From assembly GCA_035578155.1 (NCBI GenBank), contig JAPWDM010000005.1, positions 21,450,877 through 21,514,876 on the forward strand: a stretch of DNA of 64,000 nt, read 5' to 3'. Source of the stretch: Brachynemurus nebulosus. Its lineage: Eukaryota > Arthropoda > Insecta > Neuroptera > Myrmeleontidae. Positions 37,842 through 51,261 of this stretch are shown here, piece by piece; within the stretch, counting starts at the first letter, position 1, and each line of letters opens with the position of its first letter. Made by a program: the position numbers and the translations under genes. Under the pieces are notes generated by a model. The model saw only the letters and a list, made by a program, of their open reading frames with translations. It was not told where the DNA came from and made no database searches.

Positions 37842-38370
37842 CTAGCTGTACCCGCGACGTCGTTCGCGCGACGCATTGTTATAAAATCAATGAGAAGTAT
37901 ATAAGTGTAATAATTATACAGAACTTGCATAGAACAATAATTTTTGCATAATGCATGTACATGCTCAAAATGGTTTTTCTATTTTCCCGGACTAAAAAGT
38001 ATCTCAGATGTTGACCCAGGTAATAAGTTATCATCACACCAAATTTCATTAAAATCTGTTCAGTGTTTTTACGTAATGTGTGCACGCATGCTCAAAATGG
38101 TTTTTCTATTTTCCCGTGGGAATGAGATATTTTCCCGGAATAAAAAGTGTCTTAGATGTTGACCCAGTAATAAGTTATCGTCACACCAAAATCCGTCCAT
38201 TAGTTTTTGCGTGATGTGTGAATAGACAGACAGACAGATAGACAGACAAAAGTTTTAAAAATAGTTGTTTTGGTATGTACGTCGATAACTATCTACAGTA
38301 GCAATACAATTTTCAAAAAATATTTCATTTACAGAAACGGTCTCGTTACAGTTTTATTATATGTATAGAT
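37842..38370 (-). mobile_element. Helitron-like or RTE-type non-autonomous repeat
   Basis: It starts CTAGCTGTACCCGCGACGTC (CTAG terminus when read on the minus strand) and runs through a (GACA/GATA)n tract at about 38225-38250 to 'attatatgtatagat' at 38355. Two internal blocks containing 'atgctcaaaatggtttttct' occur at about 37962 and 38090, an internal duplication. This layout is familiar from small insect Helitron-like elements; an RTE-derived tail is the alternative. Confidence 0.6.
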
Positions 38371-41300
38371 TATTTTGTTACTACATGGATATTATACATA
38401 ATTATATGAGTGGTGCTCAAACTTTTTTCACTATGCGAATTTCATTTCTATTATAATTTATTCAGTGACCTACTTTTTCATAAATCTGGTTCTTTGGTCA
38501 AAACAACCCAGTTTGTTCAGGAAATGTGATTTAATTCACGTCTATGATTTTTCTGTTATCTCTATAATTCAAACTTTGCCAAAAACGAAAAAGCAGTATC
38601 GAAAATTTATGAGCAACTTCAAATTTCATGTTTTTAGTATCAAAGTTACGGATTGTGGAGCTTTTAAAAAACTTTGATATTCATTATGATGCCATTAGGT
38701 ACAAAAATGATATAAATCAGATCGGCTGGTAAAATTTGAGTGATCTGAGTAACATACTTTCATTTTTCCTCTAAAAATAGCTAAGTTCATTCCAAAAATG
38801 CACTTTATTTTCTGAATGTAGTTTTTCTGTTAGGTCGTACCCCTATTTTTAATTTGTAAAATAGAATAGAAAATGGACAAAAACGAGCGGATCTACAAGA
38901 ACGAATCACTGTTATATGTAGTTTGTTCACCGATACGACGAAACTTAAGTAAACAAACGCATTTTTCCTTTAGTCCTTCCTTATTTTCACTAAGTATTCT
39001 GGTATTTGTAATTTGGTATGCCGGCGCGAAATTTGATTTAAAGCATAGGTTTCCAACCTGAAAAACAAAATTACTTACTGTCTTTTTTTCAGAAAAAGTC
39101 TGTCAAACTTCTATTAAGATAGTGGGCCGATAAAATAATTTTTTTCAACGGATTTTAACGAAACTTCTCTAGACATTTATTTAATTCAATACCAATAATA
39201 GGAGCCCTTACCGAAAAAAAAAAATTGACCACCCCAATTTTGAGAAAAACGATTTCAAAGTTTTGTAATTTTAACACGGACTCTGATGGGACAGCTTTTT
39301 TTTTTTTGAATAAAATGAAAACGTGCCAAAGGCATTTGATAAAAATTTAATATATTATAAAATACAAAGTTACAAACCATATTTAATAAAAAATAAAAAT
39401 TATTCACCACGCCGTTTTTGAAATATAATTTATAAACATCATTTTATAACGTTTTTACCACGCTTTTTGAATAATATTTTTATATTGCTACAACATAAGC
39501 GCGCGGAAATTCAAAAAAACAAGTGGTATACAAATATAATCACTGAAGAATATGAATACGTTATTTAATTTTTGATAAAAGAAAATTTTTTTTAGGATAT
39601 ACTTTTGTAGCTGACTATCTCAGAGCAATTACGTTAGATAATGCAACATATACTTTGCCAACTTTTTTGGGTCATTGCCCATTTTTTTTCAATCAGTGAT
39701 TGGGTGGCGCCCCTCTTAGATGAAGTGTTCTTTATTATAATTTATTGACCGTAATACAGATTACGATTAGTTTAATTGTCCATAGAAATATAGGTATTAT
39801 ACAAATTATGTGCGGGTTGCTGGATTTTTGATCGACAATTAGAAGTATACGTACGTGTTTTATTTGATAGAGCTTTATCACCAATGGTGCGAGTGATAAT
39901 CTTTGATTTTAGCGAAATTTAACTTAAATAGCGTTACTTGGTAATTTAAAATAATAAACAAATTCAAACTTGTGAACAAAGTTATATTGTATTGTACAAT
40001 TTGATTGATTTATTTAGGGTACACTTGATGTAATATTATTTCATACAATCTTAATTTTTATAATTTTAAATTATTCGGAATTGCAGAGAATAATATATAA
40101 GTATGCAGATTGACGTGTTTTTTTACCCTCGTGTGAATTATTACCTTGGAGTCACACTTTAGTCTCTTGGGATATAATATACTATTTATAATATAAATCG
40201 TACGAATATTAAATAATATAAGAAAAAATGTTCTATTGGTCACTGAAGCACAGTTATCCATCTCGCGGCAATGAAATAGTAATTACATAACACCTTCAAT
40301 TATTTTGTAAATGTATAATTAAAATGTACATTAAATTTACATTTGAATATTATATTTTAGCTTTGAGATTCATTAGTTTTAAATTTATAAATGCAAAAGA
40401 TTGGTTAGTTTCAAATTAATAAATTAGCACCATCTATATTTTACGTATTTGATACAAAACTGCGAAAATTGCCTTCCCAATATTCATTCTATCCCGGTAT
40501 TAAATTTCAAATTTTTGCGCTGAATCGTTTCAAAAAAAAAAAAAAAAAAAAAAAACATCGCCTGTGACAGACGGACGGATACCGAAGTGATTCGATAAAT
40601 ATTCTATTTTGTCACTTTTGATACTAAGAAAACTAAGAAAAATACTAAGAAAATGGAAAAAAATATTTTTAAGGTATATTCTTCACATGTTTGTCCCAGC
40701 TGCCAATCACAACTGGTTCTCTGTTTCGAAATTTGACATGATTTAAAGATGCAGTTAACATTGTTTGTGTATTGAAGGTGTTTTTTTTATTAGGTATTAT
40801 TTTTATTATTTATAATTATAACCTTGGCACTACAATTACCCAGTACACTAATTCAATTTATTTATTTAAACCTGAACGCATTGAATCAATTGAAATGATG
40901 GCGTTTTCTAAACAAGGCCATCAACAATAGGCAGCGAAGCATACAATAAGCTGGTTAATATTTATATATTTTTCCACAGCAGACTATTTTATTGCTTATT
41001 GTTATTTTAATTCAAACATTTTGTTATTAAAAGTTATCAGATAATTTATACAATTATAATACTGTGGTTTTCAACTACGTCGGAATCAATTTTGATGAAA
41101 TTCCAAATTTTTTTTCGTTTTTATACGACCTTTAGTGTATAGTTAACACGTTGATGGTCATGAACGCCGTACCACGTAAAGTAAAACCTGTCTAATTGTG
41201 ACACAACGTTGTACCGCGTCAACAATTGTACATAAAACATAAAAAATATAGATCAATTTTTTTCCTTGTTAAAGAAAGTCTCGAATCTGTTTTCATTTTC

Positions 41301-42442
41301 GCCAGTCTAAAGGTATATCCCCCCCCTTTATATTTGAAGAAGAGAGGAGAAAAAGTTGCCTGGGATACATATTAATAATAATATTAATTGTGTAATTACT
41401 ATTAATTAGGTAAAAGTTTGTAAATATGGTATACAAACTATAAATAAAATTAAAATTCTCTTCATTTTAAAATTAACCCTTTCCACTCCGAGTGTCTTTT
41501 TACTTAAGAGTGTAGCAACTCCGGAACATTTCTATTTTGGAGCATCTAAAAAATGAATTTCTGTTTTACGAAAAAAAAGATCTTAATGTTATTATTAAGT
41601 CACTTATTTAATTAATTTAGTATGTGATAAAATAAATAGAAATTGAAATTTTTATTTTGCTATTCAACAAAGTGTGATATCTGAGAAACAATCTCTCATA
41701 TGTATCCATGGTTCAAGTTTTCTATTTGGACATGTGTCACAATATTCGGTTGTTTCACGTCTTCCGGAAATAGGTATATTTCCGCTTAGAACACACTACA
41801 CTGTTCATATTACCGTGTCAGTTTTTTGAGAATTGCCATTTTTATTACATCCAAACCGTTGATTTAATCAAAAAATTGTTCAAATAAGAGTTTTAGATAT
41901 CGACGCGGGCAACCGATTGTTATAGTCAGGAGCTTTATAACTCTTATGGTTTTCGAGCTATGATACAAATTTATAGATTTTTAAATGAGACTATATATTA
42001 ATTTTTCGATAAAACTGATCTAATGCATTAATTAACAATATAAATGAGGGAAAAAAAATTTTTTATCCAAGTTTAATTTTTGAATTTTTTTTTAAATTTA
42101 TCAGTTAGTCGGTAAAAATATGCGTATGTACTTGAGGCTACTTCAACCGACAGTGTTATTTTTGGTTACATTTCTATTACATCCAAGAAAAGAATCTTTT
42201 CCAGTACCATTTCTATCATACAAATTTGGCTGTAATGTATAAAATGGCAAATAATGGCAACTCTTAAAAAATTTATCAAGTCCACTATTCTGATTTTTCT
42301 TTCTGGCACTAGTGTTTTTGCTTTTCATTATACAACTAGTGCCATAAACAACAGTCAGAACAGTCTATACTTGATAAATTCACATTTCTTAAGAGTGTTT
42401 TTATAAAATGTTTTTGTTTTTATGATTTAGTCGTAGATAGAT
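38371..42442. other. AT-rich unassigned intronic sequence
   Basis: Includes a 24-nt poly-A tract at 40532-40555 and the dispersed-repeat fragment at 41834-41946 (partner of 1934-2046). No exon or RNA gene recognised. Confidence 0.4.
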
Positions 42443-42894
42443 AATAGTATATTGTGTAATAAGTGCGGGAAATTGTCGATTGCCCACGAAAGCGAAGTTT
42501 GAACGAAGATTGCTCATTCGCTTAAGTGGACAATCGACAATCCCACACGAGTTGCACATACTATTTTTTATTACGAATTTGACATACTTTTTTCTATTAT
42601 TATTACTATTTTTGACATTTTAATTACTTTTTAAAATAATATTTTTAAGTGTTCGTCTTTTTTTTTCTGAATTAATTGTTGTTTAAATTACTTTGTTGGT
42701 GGTTTCTTTAGAAACAATTATGAAATATTTTAAATGAAAAATTAAGAGGCGGCTTTGCGTGTTTTGATTAAATTTAGCGTGTTTTATTGTCAATTTGCGT
42801 GTGGAAAGTTACTTTCCGCACGCAAAAAAGTATGTGGGAAGAGTACAGTGGGCAAACAGTGGGCAGTACTTCTCCCGCATGAGTAATAAAAAAT
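42443..42894 (-). repeat. Dispersed hairpin-bearing repeat, copy 2 (inverted)
   Basis: Opposite-orientation partner of 32944-33436. It keeps the terminal hairpin (GAAATTGTCGATTGCCCACG near 42470 against GTGGACAATCGACAATCCCA near 42526). Copy 2 is shorter near its CCCGCATGAG end. Confidence 0.8.
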
Positions 42895-43687
42895 AAATTT
42901 TAAAATTATTCCAAAAAATTCAAATAGAGAATTTATTGAACTATTGTCGATTTATTTCTGTGTAATTATGATGAACTATGCTCTAACTATGTAATTTTAT
43001 TTTGTGTACGTTCCTCACTTTTCGCTAATTGTGTTTATTTTCGGTATTGTACAAATCAGACTTGCTCCGCCGAACTTGTTTGAGAGTAGATATTTTTTTA
43101 ATAGTATTAGCAATGTATAAACACAATAAAAAAATGTCTGATGCCTAAATATACTCCGAGAAATTAATGTTAGAAATTTATCATCCCGAACAAAATTCAT
43201 TTGACATTTCTCAAATAGATAATTAGAATAATAATTTAAAAAAATAAACTCAAAATGAAACTACATTAGAAGACATGAATAAATTATTGTTTAAAAATAC
43301 GACCGGAGTATAGACACATCTTGTTACTACAGTTGATTCTTGAACAAAACCGTGCATACCTACACAACACACGAGAGTATCTAGTGGACGGAGTGTCGTC
43401 GCGACGCTAAAAAAACCGACGGCATTCAAATGACAATAGAAATAGAACTATGGTTGTTAAGTATCTACTACTACGATAGTAACGTACATATGACCGCGAG
43501 CTGCGACAAACAGTTATTTTTCTGGTATGCTGTATATACATAATGTCATATATTCAACAGTTGATTAATTGGGACCGTGCCAATTTTTCATAGTTTCAAA
43601 AAATTTATATACCTATAGTACCTACTTATAATATATTCGGTCCATTTTGCCACATTGTGTAAATGTGTACGAGCAAGCAACCAAATA

Positions 43688-44660
43688 GGGTAAAGTTGCT
43701 GAATGTGTACCGACTCCTTATTTATACCTTTTATAAAAACAATATAAAGCAATATTGCAGAGTCATCTACCTGTAAACATTTAAAAGTGTGTTCAAAGAA
43801 ACTTTAATTCACAAAATGTTAGCACTGAATTTCCAGTTAATATTTTTAAAAATTGTGTAAAAAAAACTCTGTTTGCTATGTATATTTTTAACAATTTTTA
43901 TAAGATTAATTTTAAAAAATGGTAAGTTATTTTGTGTTAGTAAGTCTTCTATCATTAAATAATACATTTAATTTACGTATTCGAGTTCATAAAACTTTTA
44001 GAAATTTGCTTTTTATACTTAACCTTAAGTTTTAAGTAAAATATAAACTGTTGCTTAATTTGTACCGCAGAGAGTATCCTAATATGTACATGCTAAATGT
44101 TCATATATCCCTACTAAAAAAAAATATGAGAACCTAACGTGCTACAATTTTAACCAGCAGCCCCTATAAAAATAAACTGGAAAATAGAAAATTAATTTCA
44201 GAGAAGAAAGCTATAAAAAAAAAATCATGACACCCCTCAGAAAAGAGTAACGAAGAGAATTTTTATTGAAATATATGAAACGGATTGGTATTGTAGGATG
44301 TATTATGAAGAGTCACGAATTGAAGATATGATAATGTGTAAAAAATGTAAAGAATGGCAACATGAATCGTGTGCTTGTGTAAAACTTGGGGAAAAGGTAT
44401 TTATTTGTGGCGGATGTCGTTGAGGTACAATTTTAGGAAACTACAGGTACACATTAAGAAACCAATTTCCACAAATTGCAGAGTTTAATTTTTTATAGAA
44501 TTTTTTAGTTAATATATTTAACAGGAGATTTAATTTCGGTTGAAATGTTTAACATAATAATCAAACGTTATGGGAATACTGTTATTTTTTAATTTTATTG
44601 ATAAATAAAGGTTATATATTAAAAAATATAGAAACTGGTACACATTTAGCAACTTTACCC
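43688..44660 (+). mobile_element. Internally deleted pogo/Tigger-like element with PHD-like remnant
   Basis: The terminal repeats GGGTAAAGTTGCTGAATGTG and the reverse complement of GGGTAAAGTTGCTAAATGTG are nearly identical, with TA on both outer sides (43686-43687, 44661-44662). GCTNAATNTGTACC-type motifs recur inside (43698, 44053, 44637 inverted). The GGGTAA start and TA target match the element at 10202-11927, but the following bases differ, so it is a related but distinct family. Confidence 0.88.
44217..44423 (+). pseudogene. Transposase C-terminal PHD-like zinc finger remnant
   Basis: A 68-codon open stretch ends at the TGA at 44421. Its last 46 codons begin WYCRMYYEES and contain CKKCKEWQHESCAC and ICGGC. 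The spacing C..C, CxxC, HxxC, CxxC is that of the PHD-type finger found at the C-terminus of many insect pogo/Tigger transposases. The second Cys of the first pair is replaced by Tyr (CRMY). No start codon or DDE region precedes it. It is best read as what remains after internal deletion of the transposase gene. Confidence 0.72.
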
Positions 44661-45762
44661 TAAGTGAGAATTGTATGTAGTTGCTAGAAAATTGGCGTCA
44701 GTAGTGTATATTCAACTAATAACCTATTAAATAAATTAGCGAACATAATCAGTTCCCGATTTTTGTTTGGCATTTATTTATTGTTGTACGAGTTATTTCT
44801 ATTTTTGTTTACAAATTTTTACACTTGGGTGAGGTTTAAAAATAGATTCAAAACTAAGTGCTTTATTGTTTCCCAACAGCACACAGCCGCTTTTATTTTA
44901 ACTATATATTTTTTTTCGTACAGTCAAGAAAGAAAAACGGTGATAACGCAGTTTTAAAACATTCTTGTCCCGTTGACAGGGGAGGGGTGGAGGTTAGTAC
45001 ATGGTAACGAGTTATACAAGCATTCATAGCGTTCAACGGTTATAAAAAATCAAAACTGATTGTGTAATTCTAGGAGTAGATGGATGCATCTTTTAGGAAA
45101 ATTATCAGAAACAAATTATATTTTATAAAATTTTTGCCCCGCTCTCACCCAGGGACGCCATTTAAAAAAAAATATTAATTGCTGATTGGAAGTGTGCTAT
45201 GATTTCTATCTTCTTATATTCTTACGGGGATGAGGGAGAGGAAGTCCTGTTAGACCGTGCACTTATTCCTAGTGGAGTAGTGATTCCTATTTTGCTGAAA
45301 GCTTAAAATATACTTCAGAATCAGAGAATCTTGAAAAAAATTCTCTTAAAGTAATGTGATTTATGAAAGAAATTTTGCCCTTAAAATATCTGAAACCTTT
45401 TATTATACCTTTCCTTTCTAAATCTCAGCGATTTTCATAAACAAGATCCGGAAAGAATCGAAAAAAAATCAATTTTTCCAAAAAGTTAAAAATGACGATA
45501 ACTTCAGAACCATTGAACAAATTGTGTCAAAATTTTGTTCCTTCTAAAGCCTGGTTTCATTTCTCTAGCACCAATAGATCTGGAAATATTTTAATTTATC
45601 CGTCATATTGGATTTTTTCTAGAAATATATTTCAGAGAGACCTCAAAATGTCAAGATTCAGTGAAATCCGCAAATATTCGCATACGAGTATAACTGTATA
45701 TATAAATATAAAGCCATTGCAGCAATTTTGTCATTGTTGAAAAGTTAGTCAGTTTTTTCTAA
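44661..45762. other. AT-rich unassigned intronic sequence
   Basis: No supported exon; open frames at 44763 and 45492 have no recognisable domain. Confidence 0.4.
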
Positions 45763-45928
45763 AGGAGTCTCCACATTCTCGCCAAGGTTGGACGAAACGA
45801 GAATGTAGAAGATCATTTCGTTGTGTCTCGCGGTTGGTGTTTTAATGCTATTCATATGGCAGAGCCAACCTCAGCGAGGAAATCGACGAGGAACCTCGTT
45901 CAACCTCGGCGAGAATGTGGAGACTCCT
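45763..45928. mobile_element. Short Harbinger-style MITE
   Basis: It starts AGGAGTCTCCACATTCTCGC and ends with the exact reverse complement. The inverted repeat continues, with single-base gaps, through AGGTTGNACGA. TAA lies on both sides (45760-45762, 45929-45931), the TWA-type 3-bp duplication of PIF/Harbinger elements. The whole 166 bp can fold into one hairpin. Confidence 0.88.
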
Positions 45929-48493
45929 TAACAGGGAACCGTCCACTCGTGGATATTAATTCGCTCATATATAATTAACAAAATCATACTTTAGCACAAA
46001 AAAAATCCAAAAATCAGAGATTCTTTTCCTGACTTAACACAAAAATTAGATTCTACAAAGAAAAAAATCTTAAAAACTTATTCATTCATTTTGAATTATT
46101 TGTCGTATTTCACAATATTACCCGCCAAGTGTGAGGCTGTTGATTAGTAAATTCACGTTTTTTCAGTTTTGATTTAGCACGTATTTTTTTTTCATTGTTT
46201 TGATTATTTTATTACTATTTTTGTTAATTACATCAATTCTAATAACCTAAATGATAATAAAATTTAAACGTTGCAAGAAGTTTTATATTTTTCAGAAAAC
46301 AAAAAACCGGTTTTTATATCAAAATTTTTTTGCTCTTAAAAGGAATTGAAGGCCATCTTTAAATTTTTGCCACTTTTTAATTGCTCCATTCAAAAAAATT
46401 AACTTTTCGAATTAAATTAAAGGTTGTTTTTTTTTTACAAATTAACCAGTTATTAATATTTTTAATGATGGAATATTTTTAACAATTATATACAAGTAAT
46501 TATGCAAAAAAAAAAAAAAAAAAAAATTCAGCTATTTGGTAAAGATAAACATACCAATAATAATAATTGTTTAATCTGTTATCTGTTCATCTTAATTAAA
46601 AAATTAAAAAATAAAACAACATTTAATTGATAAGAAAAATTAATGATGTCTGTTGTTTCCCGGTATCAATGAGTTCAAGTGGAAGTTTTATATATACGTA
46701 CACTTGACAATGATAATCAATACAGTTGAAACCTAAACGCGGTCTTAGCAACACCAACAGATAATTTTTTCATGTAAATTAGATCTAGAACGTGATCTAG
46801 AAAGGCTACTTGATCGATTTTAACATTTTCTGGAATAGAATATTCTAGAAATTCTAATACATATCATCGTACTAAACAATATAAAGTAATAATTTCAAAC
46901 CTTGACTAAAGAACTAAGTGTACCTACTTAAATATTTAATTCAAAAAATTTCCTTGAAATGACAACTGACATGTCGGAAATTGAAAGTCAAAAATAACAA
47001 ATAACATTAAAAGTTTTATTTGAATTTGGATTTTTCGGACAGGTAATAAATCATGGAAAGTTTTTTAAACACACAAAAACATCGTTCAATTTTAATTCAT
47101 TATTAAATATTTTAATTTCAATTAACTTATTCACAGGGGGTTATTTATGTACATAAATATATACCTACAAAAAATTTTATTTGGGTTTTTAAAACAAAAT
47201 GGCGAATCAGTCGTAAATGTACCATAAGCATGTTTTTCAAAGACAGTCCACAGTCGGCAGTAAAGCTCTAGTAATTTTTATCCGATTGACTTCAAATTTT
47301 AACTGTAGTTTTTTAGATGAATTACTTTCTGCTGTCTTAATTTTATTACGCCTGAGCGTATTATTCCTATTATTTTATTAACCTTACGATAAAGATGGTT
47401 ATTGTCGGTTACGCTAAAATGTGAAAATGTGTTGTATTAACGATAAACTAAGCAGTTGCTATAACTCGTTAATTAATGAGTTTTGGAGAAAACCGTTAAC
47501 ACTGCTTGGTCCGTTACATTTTAAAATGTTGCTTGCAATAAAAATCTCAATTTCGATAAAAGTGTCGCTTACGATAAATCGGTGGTAATGGCTCGATATA
47601 TTAAGAAAGGTGACAACGCAGTTGTAGGATTTTACCCCCCCCCCCCTGTTTTAATTTTTGAAACCTGATGAAAGGAGAGTTGGAATCAGTAATTGATTAG
47701 GGATTCGTATGTAAACATTTACGAATTATAGCCAAAAAACCCAGTGGGAAAGATCACTCCGAATAAAGGTTACAAAGAATCAAAATTTTCTGCGGTTTTA
47801 GGTGTAGATAAGTGCATTTTTAAAGAAGGTTGTTGAAAACAAAGTTGTTGCAAGTTGAAATTTCTACGAATTATGTTTTATAAAATTTTTCAGAATCCTG
47901 TCTCCGGTTCTCCCAGAGACGAAAGTTCATATTTCAAGTCACCCACAATCACTGTGACGCCATTTAAAAAAAAAAGATGGATTACCAATTGGTGTCATTC
48001 GCTATGACTTCTTTTTTTGTTTCAAAATTTCTAAATTTTGGTTTGTCCTGATAAGGAAGATAAGGAAATGTTTAAGAACTATTCTTTAATTTTAAGTGGA
48101 ATTCTTTCCGCCATTATTTGGAATAATATTTGGTCGTGTAATATGAAGTGTCGTTTTCCGATCATTTGGCCGGTCATATGTTCCTACCAAGTTAGCCCCG
48201 TCAATTTCTTTTTATCGAACAAAAAGGCTGTCTGTCCCATATTGTTTATGCTGTACTGTGCTAAACTTGTGCTATATTATGGACTGTGAATAAAAAAACT
48301 AAATTCCAAAACATGGAATTTTTATCGCCAAAAACCTTTTTTTTCACAAAACTAGCCCCACCATTCTTTTGTGTTTAAAGCAAAAATAAAAATTGTAAAT
48401 ATTTTTGTAATTCATTTTAATTCACACATCTCTCTACGGATTGATAAGATACTTTTGCGGATCGGTGTTTGGGAAACACCGATCTATGTGAAG
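45929..48493. other. AT-rich unassigned intronic sequence
   Basis: Contains poly-A near 46507-46527 and a C run at 47635-47646. 'cagttgaaacctaaacgcgg' near 46723 resembles a pogo-type terminus but has no partner. Confidence 0.35.
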
Positions 48494-48883
48494 TAGGGAT
48501 GAGCATAGATTTTCGATGTTTTCAAAACATCGATGTATTGTTGTCGATGTTCGATGTTCTTAACATCGATGGTAAGTCGTCCATGTTTTTCGTACATCGA
48601 TGTTTTTATATACACTATATATGAGTAATACAAACTTTGTAGGAACGAAAATATTACATCACAAGCTATAAAAACTATAAAAATATTCACGCTTATTCTA
48701 ATTCCTTATTTTCTGTATTTATAATATATTTTGCAGATAGATGTTTAAACAAAACAAAACATCGATGTTTAAGACCGCAAAACATCAATGTTTCGATTTC
48801 GATGTTTTTGATTATCGATGGTTTGCAGTCGATGTTAACATCGATGGTAAACATCGATATTTTCTTATCGATGCTCATCCCTC
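48494..48883. mobile_element. hAT-type MITE packed with CATCGATG palindromes
   Basis: The ends TAGGGATGAGCAT and ATGCTCATCCCTC are inverted repeats. The 8-bp sequence ATGTGAAG flanks it perfectly (48486-48493 and 48884-48891). The interior has about a dozen AACATCGATG/CATCGATGTT words clustered in both outer thirds, so either strand can fold extensively. No transposase. The open frames on the minus strand are incidental. Confidence 0.93.
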
Positions 48884-49350
48884 ATGTGAAGTAAAGAATA
48901 AAATCTAATTGACAGTAAAGCCGTACATCCTATTTCACTTTCATTAATTTCTATCCTTCGTTTAATAAAAAAATAAATAAATAACTAGAAAAATGCATTA
49001 ACATTACATAAATAAAATGTATGTTATTACTATATACATATTTATTGCTCAACTTTATAAGTACCTGGCAGGTATATGTATTAATCAGTGTATGCCATTA
49101 CCTGTTTGTTTTTTTATTTCTGCATCATGATTTGACCTCGGACCGTAACATCTGTGATTTGTTTTAATAAGGTACTAAATTGTCCTCTAAAATATCAGAA
49201 TGGGAGCAATTTTTATTGCAAAATATCACTTTCTTGTTGATATTGAAAAACATTAAAACGAAAATTAGTATAATTAACTATAATAATATGTACAGGAGGC
49301 TTGTCCAAAGTATCTCTCCGAAAAGGTGTCTTCGCTTGCACATCAATGTA

Positions 49351-49876
49351 CAGCTGAACTCTTTTTTATGCGGTTTTTTTTTGCGCGATTTTTTTTATGC
49401 GGTTTGTAAAAAATGGCCATTAAAATGCATAATGTGAATCAAAATCACGAGACAGTAAGAAACTTAAACAATTATTATAATAACTTTTTTTGATAAAAAT
49501 ACTTTTTAACGGGTTTTAACCATTTAATCAATACATTGCATAATAACATAAGTTATTGCATCATTTAATTTTGTTACAGATGTATTTTTCAAAATATATT
49601 ATAAAATTGAAATAAAATGTTTCTACGTGTAAATTAATGCTTTATCTTGTTTATAGAAGCAATTTCTAAGGAAATTTCTAAGTTTTGAGCGTTTTGAGTG
49701 ATGTTTTTTCGATGAAACTTTTTTTATGCGGTGCCGACCAACCGCATAAAAAAAGTTTCTTGTACAATCTGGATCGAACTATACTTTTTATAGCTATTTA
49801 TGATATTTTCGAATATACATTTTTTGTGCAATTTTTTTTATGCGGTCCCCTCCATCGCCCAAAAAAGGATCAACTG
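49351..49876 (+). mobile_element. Pogo/Tigger-type MITE, complete copy
   Basis: Starts CAGCTGAACTCTTTTTTATG, ends ...AAAAAAGGATCAACTG, with TA outside both ends (49349-49350, 49877-49878). TTTTTTATGCGG occurs repeatedly in both terminal regions. It shares its body with 9559-9835. The ends resemble those of Tigger elements, but no coding sequence is left. Confidence 0.8.
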
Positions 49877-50650
49877 TATCAAACGCTCGGGTCAAGGTAA
49901 ATGTGTGCCAGAAGTAATCGAACACTAACTAATTTCAGTTTGATGTTCTAATTAAGAGCAACTAAAAATTTCTACTGGTTTTGATAAGTATTTTGGAATT
50001 AGTTGAAAACTTTTATACTAGCAACCGTTTTGATATTACCATATTATTTTACCATCAGTTTATGTTATAGCTTTGATTTTAGAGTTATCCTTTGTTAATC
50101 AAAACATGTGTTCTTGAGCAAAGCGTGTAGAAAACCGCTTTGCTCGGATTCAAATAACTATGTGTATATATTCTTCGCAGTTTTGGCTAGTAAATAAAAA
50201 TAAAAGCAAGAAAGATGTTTTATTTAGACCTGTGTAAATCGAATTCGAATCGAGACAAATTTCACTAATCGGTCTGAATTTCGAAATTGTTTGAATAATT
50301 CTTCGAATTCTTCAAAACTTTTTCAGATTAAATTTCGAATTAGTCGGGGAATATTATTTTGAGATATTCATTGAATATTTAAAATATTTGAAAACTTTCT
50401 TCCATACATTGCAAAAAATTCGAATTTTTAAATTTTTCGAACATTCTATTTTTCGAATTTCGAATATTTGATTCGTTATGAATAGTTGATTCAAAACTTT
50501 CGAATATTCTTGTAGTCCTAGTTTTAATGGAAAGGTTACATAAAAGAAAAATTCAAAAGATTTTCACTTTACGAAAGAAATAGGAAAAAAATTTGCACTG
50601 AAAATTAAAAATATAAGTTTATAGTATTTATCCGTTTTAGATTCTCTGTA

Positions 50651-50823
50651 GGGCAAAGTGAGTTTTTGAATAGGTTTTGTATTTTCTTTATTAAAAATAG
50701 ATCTTATACAAAAATTTTCTTCATTTTAAAGTTTGGTAATATAAAAAATACCTGCTTATTGAGGCCACAACATATTTTCTTGGGTTTTCAGAGTTAACTT
50801 ACCCGGTTTAGACCACCTTTCCC
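50651..50823. mobile_element. Candidate short GGGYAA-ended MITE
   Basis: GGGCAAAGTGAGTTTTTGAA on the left against the reverse-complemented right end GGGAAAGGTGGTCTAAACCG, with TA on both sides (50649-50650, 50824-50825). The inverted repeat is weak after the first ten bases, so this is tentative. Confidence 0.4.
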
Positions 50824-51261
50824 TACGTCAAATCCGTTCACATTGGAAGTGGGCAGCTATACGGTGCATTTAATACCACGAATTTACCTTGTATGTTTCG
50901 TTTCCATCTGTTTCAAATATAGAAAATTTAACAGAAAAATGAAACACAATACTTACAGTCCCTGTTTGTTATACAATCATGTAAAACTCTTTTCGTAAAA
51001 TTTTAGAATATGTTTTTAACAAGAAAATTTAAACGTAAAATGAAGAAATTTAAAGAAATTACCTCGGTAAGTACATTAACAATCAAATGTTAATAGATGC
51101 TAAGTTTCCGTATTTGCATACGAGAAATATTCGTACAAGAATCATATTGCACAATTAAAAGTTTTAATTTTGTATGAAAAGTTTGAAGCTTAAAGCTCTC
51201 TCGTGTAATATGACAGGAATTATTATGTAAGTATGTATAATAGTATATTGAATTCAGTATA

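Noticed and set aside
40774..40800. TTTTTTTTATTAG|GTATT as a second recursive splice site
   Set aside because: TAG|GTATT is a poor donor, and no downstream donor or branch point is evident.
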